DNA of 57,667 bases from M55B112 sp040903745 (GTDB taxonomy: Bacteria; Bacteroidota; Bacteroidia; Bacteroidales; GCA-2748055), in NCBI GenBank assembly GCA_040903745.1, contig JBBDUV010000018.1, forward strand, positions 1-57,667. Reading direction: 5' to 3'. Positions 50,936 to 57,667 of the stretch are shown piece by piece. Under the pieces are notes generated by a model, which was given only the letters and a program-made list of their open reading frames with translations, was not told the origin of the DNA and did not search any database. The position numbers were made by a program, and so were the translations under genes. Numbering within the stretch: the stretch's first letter is position 1; the number at the start of each line of letters is the position of its first letter.

Positions 50936-51219
50936 TTTGGTCGAAAATTGCCCTCGCTGATAAACTGCTAATTCTTGACTACTGGTTCAAAAAGTTAGGT
51001 ACTAAATCCTACCCTAAGAAACTTGAAAGAGAATTCCGGGAGTCAATTAAACACCTGAGTAAACATCCTTCATTAGGCAAAAGGCTTGAAAATACAGAAG
51101 TAAGGTATATCGTTAAAGATTACTATTTGATTTTTTATAAGGTTTATGCAAATGAAGTTAGGATTCTTCATCTTTGGGATAGCAGAAGAAATCCAGATGA
51201 CTTAATTATCGAGCATTAA
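50920..51219 (+). CDS. RelE/ParE-family toxin
   Basis: A 99-residue basic protein, ARVVWSKIALADKLLILDYW with KLEREFRESIKHLSKHPSLG, VRYIVKDYYLIFYKVYANEV and ILHLWDSRRNPDDL, the ParE/RelE fold with the characteristic aromatic ILxxWDxRRNP end. It would act as a toxin, either as a ribosome-dependent RNase or on gyrase. Starts inside the antitoxin gene. A copy of the ~90-bp element follows 23 bp after its stop. Confidence 0.88.
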   Translation: MAARVVWSKIALADKLLILDYWFKKLGTKSYPKKLEREFRESIKHLSKHPSLGKRLENTEVRYIVKDYYLIFYKVYANEVRILHLWDSRRNPDDLIIEH

Positions 51220-51242
51220 TTCCTACGGCCTACATTAAACAT

Positions 51243-51330
51243 GACTCGGCGACCTGCAAAGCCTGTCCCGGTATTCCGGGGGCCCAGCGAGGAGTCCATG
51301 TTGAACTACACCCGCCGGACCACGAGCAAT
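51243..51330 (+). repeat. ~90-bp TA-associated element, copy B
   Basis: An 88-bp element with the same GACTC / GAGTC outer pairing, CCCGG-TATT-CCGGG inner hairpin and ATGTTGAACTAC...CCCGCCGG tail as copy A. Differences at the inner stem (CTG / CAG here, CTAG / CTAG there) retain pairing. It lies downstream of the RelE/ParE toxin. Confidence 0.85.
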
Positions 51331-51406
51331 GTAAGTCTCACAATCAGGTATGAAGCTCCCGTAAAGGTTGTTCAGCAGTTCATCTGCATTCACTTGCAGC
51401 TCTTGC

Positions 51407-51610
51407 CAGGGGCGACATGTCTAACCCCGTCAGGGGTATAATGTCTGTAGCACGGACGTCAACATGTAACCCCGGCTCCGTAGGTGCCGCATGTCCAACC
51501 CCGTCAGGGGTATAATGTCTGTAGAACGATCTGCCCAAATAGACCCCCCAGCCCCGCTAGGGGCGACATGTCTAGCCCCCTTGGACGCCACGTCTGTAGC
51601 AGGTGCCATG
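51407..51610. repeat. dispersed hairpin repeats, array B
   Basis: Several hairpin units lie between the toxin locus and the ABC genes: ACCCC-GTCA-GGGGT (twice), GCCCC-GCTA-GGGGC, and GGCTCC-GTA-GGTGCC, with the flanking words ATGTCTGTAG and GACATGTCTA. Together with array C it brackets the ABC transporter operon. Confidence 0.85.
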
Positions 51611-51674
51611 TCTGTCGGCCTTCCGTTTAAAAAGACATGGGAAATTCCTTATATTAGCGTTTAAAACAACCTCT

Positions 51675-52352
51675 ATGCTTCTGCAATTAAAAAATATTTC
51701 AAAATCATACGGCAATCTTGCCAACACCACCCGGCAGGTGGTCCTCGATAATCTCTCCTTCTCAGTGAATGAAGGTGATACCCTGGCCATCCTCGGTCCC
51801 TCAGGTTCCGGGAAAAGCACCCTGCTGAACATTATAGGCACCCTCGACCGCCCCGACTCCGGCAATTACACTTACAAGGAGAAGGATATCACAACCTTCA
51901 CCGATGCCGAACTCGATCTTTTCAGAAACCGCGAAATTGGGTTCGTCTTCCAGTTCCACCACCTGCTGCCACAATGCAACCTGCTCGAAAATGTGCTCAT
52001 CCCAACGTTGGTGGATAAATCGAACAAAAAAGAAAAATTTAACTACGCCGAACAGCTGATCAACAAGGTCGGACTCTGGGAGCACAGGCACAAACTTCCC
52101 GGACAGCTCTCCGGGGGGGAGTGCCAGCGTGCGGCTGTGGTGCGTGCGATGATCAACCGTCCGTCACTGATCCTGGCCGATGAACCCACCGGTGCCCTCG
52201 ACCGGAAGAACGTAGACAAGATGTCGGATCTTCTGCTCCAACTGAACAGCGAACAAAAGGCCACCCTGATCCTTGTAACCCATTCCAGGTCCCTGGCCTC
52301 AAAGATGGAAACCGTTTACGCAATTATGGAGGGTAAGCTGCAGCAACAATGA
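51675..52352 (+). CDS. ABC transporter ATP-binding protein (LolD/MacB type)
   Basis: A 225-residue ATPase: Walker A LGPSGSGKSTLLNIIGTLDR, LSGGECQRAAVVRAM signature, and LILADEPTGALDRKN (Walker B). The ATG at 51675 is chosen; upstream frame from 51603 extends into repeat sequence and lacks support. It is of the MacB/LolD subfamily that powers lipoprotein release or macrolide-type export. Its stop overlaps the permease start by four bases. Confidence 0.93.
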   Translation: MLLQLKNISKSYGNLANTTRQVVLDNLSFSVNEGDTLAILGPSGSGKSTLLNIIGTLDRPDSGNYTYKEKDITTFTDAELDLFRNREIGFVFQFHHLLPQCNLLENVLIPTLVDKSNKKEKFNYAEQLINKVGLWEHRHKLPGQLSGGECQRAAVVRAMINRPSLILADEPTGALDRKNVDKMSDLLLQLNSEQKATLILVTHSRSLASKMETVYAIMEGKLQQQ

Positions 52353-55300
52353 ACCCGCGAAAACTGATCATACAAAGCCTGCTCTACTTCTACAAGCGAA
52401 ACCTCCTGCTGTCACTGGGGATCGCCATCAGTACCGCAGTGCTCACCGGTGCACTGATCGTGGGCGATTCGGTGAAGTACAGCCTCGGTCAGATCGTGGA
52501 ACTACGCCTGGGCGATGTTACCCATACCATGCAGTCGGGCGACCGCTATTTCACCACCGGGCTTCCTGAAAAAATCGCTGAAAGAAACAATACCCCTGTC
52601 TCCTCGATCCTGCTGCTCGAAGGTATGGCCGTTGCCGACGGTGGACAAAAACGGGTGAATAACATCCAGGTGGTCGGCGTCGATAGCCTCTTCGATGTGA
52701 TGGCCGGACAGGAGAGCTACTACAACCGGCTCAGCGGCGACAGTGTCTATATCAGTGAGAACCTGGCCGAAAGACTCAATCTTACAACCGGCGATGAGTT
52801 CCTGCTTCGCATGACCAAAGCCAGCCTGGTCCCACTCAATGCTCCCTTTGTCTCCGATGCCGATAATACGGTCACTTTGCGCGCCACCATTGCCGCCATC
52901 GCCAACGAAGACCAGCTCGGTCAGTTCAACCTGAAAAACAGTCAGACCGCCCCCTTCAATGTCTTCATCTCTGCCGATCGCCTTGCGGATCTAATGGAAC
53001 TAGGCAGCCGTGCCAACCTGATGCTTTTCGTCGACGGATCGCTAACTGCCAACCAAATCTCCGACATGATCAGCAGCAACTGGACAGTTTCTGATATCGG
53101 TCTGAATTTCAGTTTTGATCCGGAGAGGGAGATCGTGGAGATCAAAAGCGACCGGGTGTTTATCGATGAAAAAATCGCCCGGGCAATCCAAACCACCAAC
53201 AACGATACCACCAACAACGATACCACCAACAACGATGCCACCAACAAAAAGGTCCAGCCCATCCTCACCTACTTCGTCAATGAAATAGCATTCAACAGTC
53301 GCGCAACGCCCTACTCCTTTGTCTCGACACTGCCCGACAGCCTGTTCGGTCCGGACGAGATCATAATCAATGATTGGCTCGCAGATGATCTCAATGCAAA
53401 ACCGGGAGACACGGTCACCATAACCTACTATTCCGTGGGCCTCCTCCGCGACCTCGAAACGAAGCAACAAAATTTCGTGGTCCGCTCGGTCGTTCCCATG
53501 ACCGGCATCTATGGCGACGAGGGACTGATGCCCGATATTCCCGGACTCTCGGATGCAGGGAACTGCCGCGACTGGGATACCGGCGTTCCGATTACCCTCG
53601 ACGATATCCGCGATAAGGACGAGGATTACTGGACCAGGTACAAGGGTACACCCAAGGCATTTATCCCGGTCTCCGTGGCAGAAACCATGTGGGAAAACAG
53701 ATTCGGGAAATATACCTCTTTCAGAATTGAAGCTGCCATCGAACAACTGCCCGCATTGCAAAGCGCAGTATTGAAAAAAATCCAGCCTTCAGAAGTTGGT
53801 TTCCGGGTGAACGCCATTCTGGAGCAGGCGGGCCGGGCTGCCACCAACGGCGTCGATTTTAGTCAGCTATTCGGCGGTCTCTCCTTCTTCCTCCTGGCTG
53901 GCGCTGTCCTGCTTGCCGTGCTTCTTTTCAGACTCAATCTCGACGAGCGGACAGGGCAGACCATTACACTTACCTCCATGGGAATCCCCGGCAGGGTGGT
54001 GCAGCGGCTCTATATGACCGAAGGGATGCTGGTGGCCGCCTTGGGAGCCCTTGCAGGTGTTGCCCTTGCCATTGGGTACAATAAACTTATCTTCCTGGCG
54101 CTGAACAGTATATGGATGGATATTGTGCGGACGGAGATGCTGGTAACCCATATCCGTCCCCTTACATTGCTGACAGGCTTTGCAGCCTCACTGGCGCTCG
54201 CCTGGGTCGCACTCTGGCTCCCCCTTAGAAAATTTCTAAAAGGATTGCGCGAAAGACAGGTAAAAATAGCGATGAAGTGGCGGGCGACATCTATGAAAAA
54301 GATGGTCCCCTGGTTTGCAGCCGCTGCAGCCATCATTGCTGTCGTTCTCATTGTTCTTCAACTGGCAAGGGGGGAAGCAGTCAACGCCGGACTCTTTTTT
54401 ATTGCCGGGGGACTCCTGCTGATTGCAGGGTTACTGATGAGTTATTATACCCTGGCGTCTGTTAATTCCGCCGGCTTCTTTGTCAGGGGTTTAACCACCC
54501 TCGGACTAAAAAATACACTGCGGAATACCACACGCAGCATGACCATTGTCATTCTTTTCTCCATCGGTACCTTTTTGGTAATCTCCACCGGGAGTAACCG
54601 GAAGGATCTTTTTGTAAACGCTGCTGACAAATCCAGCGGTACCGGCGGATTCCTCTATTACGCCGAATCTACCGTTCCCGTGCTACAAAACCTGGCCAAC
54701 AGTGAGGTGCGGTATACCTACGGATTAAGTGAAGGATATGATCTTGTGCAGATGCGGGTGGCCGACGGTGATGATGCCTCCTGCCTGAACCTGAATCGCA
54801 TTGAGAATCCGCGGATCCTCGGTGTGAAGCCGGAAAAGCTCTCCGGCAGGTTTTCCTTCGTGACCGCCACTTCTCTGCTGAAGGAGGAGAATCCCTGGGC
54901 TACCCTGGATATTCCGCTGGAAGGTGACCTGATCCCTGCCATTGCTGACGAGACAGTGATCAAATGGGGACTGGGCATGAAGGTAGGAGATACCCTGCAG
55001 TATGAGGATACTAACGGGAATGTTATGAATCTGCTGCTTACCGGCGGACTGGCCCCCTCCATTTTTCAGGGATCGGTGCTCATTTCAGAAAAGTATTTTC
55101 TTGAACGGTTTCCTGAAAGCAGTGGTACAGAGGTCTTCCTTGTGGATGGCGAACTGCAGGACACCACGCTCATCAGTGATGAGTTGAGCCGGGGAATGCG
55201 CGACCTGGGCTGGACCATGGAATATGCCCCGGCACGTTTGTCAGAGTTTAACTCCGTAACAAACACGTACCTTTCTATATTCCTGGTGATGGGGGCCCTG

Positions 55301-55648
55301 GGTCTGTTGCTGGGCACTGTCGGACTCTCGATCGTTCTTTTTCGCAGTATGATTGAGCGACGAGAGGAGCTGACCCTCATGCGGGCTCTTGGATTTGGAA
55401 AGAGACGGATCAAAAGCATGGTGATACGCGAGTACCTTCTGTTATTTGCAGCCGGTACGCTAACAGGTGCAGTGGCAGCTATTATAGCTACGCTTCCATC
55501 ACTGCTGAGTCCGAACAGTGGCATCTCCCTGCTTACCATTCTGATTATAGTGCTGGCTTTGTTCATTAACGGCCTTGTCTGGATCTGGTGGGTAGCATCT
55601 ATAGCACTTAAAAAGGAGGTAATCAGCACCGCCTTAAGGAATGAATAA
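52349..55648 (+). CDS. large FtsX-like ABC transporter permease
   Basis: A 1099-residue protein with two FtsX-type membrane halves and large periplasmic domains. N-terminal anchor LLLSLGIAISTAVLTGALIV; membrane blocks around residues 505-665 and 965-1090 (GALGLLLGTVGLSIVLFRSM, ERREELTLMRALGFGKRRI). It resembles long Bacteroidota MacB/LolE-type permeases. A 12-bp tandem repeat at about 53200-53245 encodes an Asn-Asp-Thr-Thr stretch (NNDTTNNDTTNNDATN). Coupled with the ATPase upstream, it exports a lipoprotein, peptide or drug; the substrate is unknown. Confidence 0.9.
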   Translation: MNPRKLIIQSLLYFYKRNLLLSLGIAISTAVLTGALIVGDSVKYSLGQIVELRLGDVTHTMQSGDRYFTTGLPEKIAERNNTPVSSILLLEGMAVADGGQKRVNNIQVVGVDSLFDVMAGQESYYNRLSGDSVYISENLAERLNLTTGDEFLLRMTKASLVPLNAPFVSDADNTVTLRATIAAIANEDQLGQFNLKNSQTAPFNVFISADRLADLMELGSRANLMLFVDGSLTANQISDMISSNWTVSDIGLNFSFDPEREIVEIKSDRVFIDEKIARAIQTTNNDTTNNDTTNNDATNKKVQPILTYFVNEIAFNSRATPYSFVSTLPDSLFGPDEIIINDWLADDLNAKPGDTVTITYYSVGLLRDLETKQQNFVVRSVVPMTGIYGDEGLMPDIPGLSDAGNCRDWDTGVPITLDDIRDKDEDYWTRYKGTPKAFIPVSVAETMWENRFGKYTSFRIEAAIEQLPALQSAVLKKIQPSEVGFRVNAILEQAGRAATNGVDFSQLFGGLSFFLLAGAVLLAVLLFRLNLDERTGQTITLTSMGIPGRVVQRLYMTEGMLVAALGALAGVALAIGYNKLIFLALNSIWMDIVRTEMLVTHIRPLTLLTGFAASLALAWVALWLPLRKFLKGLRERQVKIAMKWRATSMKKMVPWFAAAAAIIAVVLIVLQLARGEAVNAGLFFIAGGLLLIAGLLMSYYTLASVNSAGFFVRGLTTLGLKNTLRNTTRSMTIVILFSIGTFLVISTGSNRKDLFVNAADKSSGTGGFLYYAESTVPVLQNLANSEVRYTYGLSEGYDLVQMRVADGDDASCLNLNRIENPRILGVKPEKLSGRFSFVTATSLLKEENPWATLDIPLEGDLIPAIADETVIKWGLGMKVGDTLQYEDTNGNVMNLLLTGGLAPSIFQGSVLISEKYFLERFPESSGTEVFLVDGELQDTTLISDELSRGMRDLGWTMEYAPARLSEFNSVTNTYLSIFLVMGALGLLLGTVGLSIVLFRSMIERREELTLMRALGFGKRRIKSMVIREYLLLFAAGTLTGAVAAIIATLPSLLSPNSGISLLTILIIVLALFINGLVWIWWVASIALKKEVISTALRNE

Positions 55649-55652
55649 TTCC

Positions 55653-56095
55653 ACAGACATGTCACCCCTAACGGGGTTTGGGGTAACATTTGAACATACC
55701 GGGCTACAGACATGGCGCTCCTAACGGAGCTTTTCCTGTTCCATATGGGCAATCTGCTACAGACATGGCGCTCCTATCGGAGCTTTTCCTGTTCCATATG
55801 GGCAATCTGCTACAGACATGGCGCTCCTATCGNNNNNNNNNNNNNNNNNNNNNNNNNNNNNNNNNNNNNNNNNNNNNNNNNNNNNNNNNNNNNNNNNNNN
55901 NNNNNNNNNNNNNNNNNNNNNNNNNNNNNNNNGAGCTTGATATGCTCCGCTAGGAGCAAAATGTCTGTAGAACGATCTGCCCATATGGAACCATCAGCCC
56001 CGCTAGGGGCGACATGTATAGCCCCGTTAGGGGCGAAATGTCTGTAGAGAAATGTCTGTAGAGAAATGTCTGTAGAGAAATGTCTGTAACCGGAA
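55653..56095. repeat. dispersed hairpin repeats, array C, interrupted by a sequence gap
   Basis: Units include ACCCC-TAAC-GGGGT, GCTCC-TAAC-GGAGC, GCTCC-TATC-GGAGC, GCTCC-GCTA-GGAGC, GCCCC-GCTA-GGGGC and GCCCC-GTTA-GGGGC, flanked by TACAGACAT or ATGTCTGTA. At 56035-56083 a 14-bp word (GAAATGTCTGTAGA) is repeated about four times. The 100-N gap lies inside the array, as expected if the repeats broke the assembly. Confidence 0.9.
55833..55932. other. scaffold gap of 100 N
   Basis: Exactly 100 ambiguous bases. Probably a standard gap placeholder; the true length is unknown. Confidence 0.98.
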
Positions 56096-56096
56096 C

Positions 56097-57110
56097 CTAT
56101 GGATAGATGATTGTTCCATCGGTAAATTTCGCAAACCGCTTCGCCTCTTTACCGTGTACGGGATCATGGCGATCCCACGGCCAACCACCGAAACGGGTTT
56201 CAGTATAGTCCTGGTAGGCCTGCTGGATCTCCCCCCTGGTATTCATTACAAACGGACCATACTGTACCACAGGCTCGCCAATCGGTTTTCCCTGCACAAT
56301 TAGAAAGGTGGTGGCCTCCTTGCTGTTGTGGACCTGCATGGATACAGAAGCATCCAGCTTTGCCTGGTTGTAGCGGGGAACATCCACATCGCCAACCTTT
56401 ATGCCCTCCCCGCGATAATTGTATATGGTCCGAGCAATACCCTCCCTGGCCAATGGCAGGTCCATGAGTGCGCCCGGTTCCATCTCCACGATCCAGATTC
56501 CCACCCCATTCTCGGGTTTGGCCGCCCACGCATCGGGGGTAGGGGATACCGCTTTGGTTCCGTTGAACTCACCTGCGATAATCATGATCTTGTTGGCATT
56601 ACCGGTGGCATCCTTTTCCAGGATTACAGGGATCTCCTCGCTCCAGAGCATTTTGTAATATGGTTCAACAAACTTGTCTTTTTTGGGCAGGTTGATCCAG
56701 ATCTGCAGCAGCTCGAGAGGATTCTCCTTCTCCTGGTTCAGCAGCGGAAACATCTCCGTATGCTGAATGCCCCTGCCTGCGGTCATCCACTGAACATCGC
56801 CGTTGCCATATCTGCCGGCGCCTCCCAGGGAATCGGCATGATCGATCAGTCCCTCGAGCGTAATGGTTACCGTTTCGAAACCCCGGTGCGGATGTACGGG
56901 AAAGCCGGGCACCGTATCGCCGTGGTACATACGAAATCCATCCTTCACTACAAAATCGCTGCCAATGTCTCGTCCGGTTAGTAACTCCGGATCAGGACCA
57001 AGATTCTCATTTCCTTTTGGATATTGGTCCTTATGGTGTGCACAAAAGAGAAACGGATCATACATCTCCCAGTGAAAACCAAGCGGTTTAATGTCGTACA
57101 CTGTTTTCAT
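56097..57110 (-). CDS. pirin-family cupin protein
   Basis: A 337-residue bicupin: DPFLFCAHHKDQYPKG, FPVHPHRGFETVTITLEG (metal-binding His/Glu), GRGIQHTEMFP and a C-terminal cupin region ending FAKFTDGTIIYP. Bacterial pirins can act as quercetinases or redox regulators. It is longer than the ~290-residue norm, with added C-terminal residues. It lies 15 bp downstream of the xylose isomerase gene on the same strand, so they may be co-transcribed. Confidence 0.9.
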   Translation of the reverse strand: MKTVYDIKPLGFHWEMYDPFLFCAHHKDQYPKGNENLGPDPELLTGRDIGSDFVVKDGFRMYHGDTVPGFPVHPHRGFETVTITLEGLIDHADSLGGAGRYGNGDVQWMTAGRGIQHTEMFPLLNQEKENPLELLQIWINLPKKDKFVEPYYKMLWSEEIPVILEKDATGNANKIMIIAGEFNGTKAVSPTPDAWAAKPENGVGIWIVEMEPGALMDLPLAREGIARTIYNYRGEGIKVGDVDVPRYNQAKLDASVSMQVHNSKEATTFLIVQGKPIGEPVVQYGPFVMNTRGEIQQAYQDYTETRFGGWPWDRHDPVHGKEAKRFAKFTDGTIIYP

Positions 57111-57124
57111 ATTTTTTTGTGTTG

Positions 57125-57667
57125 TTAGCGAATATACTGATTGATAATTGCTTCGTACAGTTCCTGTTTTCCGCTGAGCATCTCTGGTTCACCGTTTGCG
57201 ACGGCAAGCTCCCGCATCTCCTCCAGTGAAAGTTCTCCCTTTTCAAATTTTGCACCTGCGCCACTATCAAATGAAGCATAGCGCTCTTTTCTCATCTTCA
57301 TAAAAGGTGAATTTGCAAGCAGGTCATGGGTGATCTCAAAAGCCCTGGCAAAGACATCCATTCCCGCAATATGCGCGATAAAGATATCCTCCAGATCGGT
57401 CGAATTGCGGCGGTTCTTGGCGTCGAAGTTGATTCCCCCCGATGTAAATCCGCCTGCTCCAATGATTACGATCATCGCCTCGATGAGCTCATACAGGTTG
57501 ATGGGAAACTGGTCCGTGTCCCATCCATTCTGGTAATCGCCCCTGTTGGCATCAATGCTGCAGAAAAGTCCATTATCGACAGCGACCTGCAGTTCATGCT
57601 GGAAAGTGTGTCCCGCGAGCGTGGCGTGATTCACCTCAATATTCAACCTAAAATCTTTGTCGAGCCC
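57125..57667 (-). CDS. xylA: xylose isomerase, C-terminal part
   Basis: The gene continues past the right edge; about 180 C-terminal residues are visible. NIEVNHATLAGHTFQHELQV and CSIDANRGDYQNGWDTDQFP carry the conserved metal-binding Glu/His/Asp residues of xylose isomerase, and GGFTSGGINFDAKNRRNSTD is also diagnostic. It isomerises xylose to xylulose in the cytoplasm. It fits with the sugar porter and kinase elsewhere in the window, though they are far apart. The first visible frame residues are GLDKDFRLNIEVNH. Confidence 0.95.
   Translation of the reverse strand, partial: GLDKDFRLNIEVNHATLAGHTFQHELQVAVDNGLFCSIDANRGDYQNGWDTDQFPINLYELIEAMIVIIGAGGFTSGGINFDAKNRRNSTDLEDIFIAHIAGMDVFARAFEITHDLLANSPFMKMRKERYASFDSGAGAKFEKGELSLEEMRELAVANGEPEMLSGKQELYEAIINQYIR

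Noticed and set aside
48392..51330. Integron attC sites
   Set aside because: GTTGAAC in the tail fits an R' site, but no matching inverse core (GTTCAAC-type) is found at the other end and no integrase is visible.
55690..56047. Frames running through the N gap
   Set aside because: They span unknown bases and consist of repeat sequence only.

Overview
The window looks like a scaffold from an uncultured or draft Bacteroidota genome, probably a Bacteroidales/Marinilabiliales-type marine or anaerobic lineage. The evidence is a TonB-dependent receptor with an N-terminal carboxypeptidase-like domain, a lipoprotein sulfatase, sodium symporters, TAnnTTTG-type promoter elements with few strong Shine-Dalgarno sites, an S74-type chaperone remnant, and a two-component acetate-type symporter. 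One 100-N scaffold gap lies inside a repeat. I saw no rRNA, tRNA or CRISPR array.

Layout. 1-4170: a partial Tat-lipoprotein Gfo/Idh/MocA oxidoreductase, a SAM methyltransferase, a CrtA-like monooxygenase, a GNAT protein and an MscS channel. 4233-7352: a minus-strand iron-sulfur/P-loop ATPase cluster (MinD-type ATPase with ferredoxin, two NifX-like proteins, a DUF5320 protein, a DUF134 regulator) that contains the wreck of a second ATPase. 7655-12837: a cytochrome c-glucose/sorbosone dehydrogenase, Hsp20, a large repeat block and a DEAD-box helicase with a long leader. 12942-18301: sulfatase, MFS sugar porter and ROK kinase. 18460-27768: porin, TPR protein, two-part sodium symporter, a degraded ablA next to ablB, a second SSS symporter with two small partner genes, and fbp.

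28426-43517 is the most unusual part. It is a one-strand run holding five PQQ-like beta-propeller proteins, an NHL-repeat protein, a tiny exported Cys-rich peptide, a Tat-exported four-cluster ferredoxin, a NapH/NosR-like membrane iron-sulfur protein, a fused HydC/HydB (NuoE-NuoF) flavoprotein, and a NuoG/GltD-like flavoprotein whose NAD(P)H-binding subdomain is missing. I infer a redox route between extracytoplasmic propeller (possibly quinoprotein) dehydrogenases, a membrane ferredoxin and cytoplasmic NADH. To my knowledge this combination is not a described respiratory complex.

43783-57667: a glycosyltransferase, a TonB-dependent receptor, two toxin-antitoxin-like loci each followed by the same ~90-bp element, a Kef-type antiporter, an ABC exporter of the MacB/LolCDE type bracketed by hairpin repeat arrays, a pirin, and the 3' part of xylA. 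Short tandem repeats (units of 12, 13, 14, 15, 17, 22, 51 and 66 bp) and gene remnants are frequent throughout, suggesting a genome with active slippage and ongoing gene decay.
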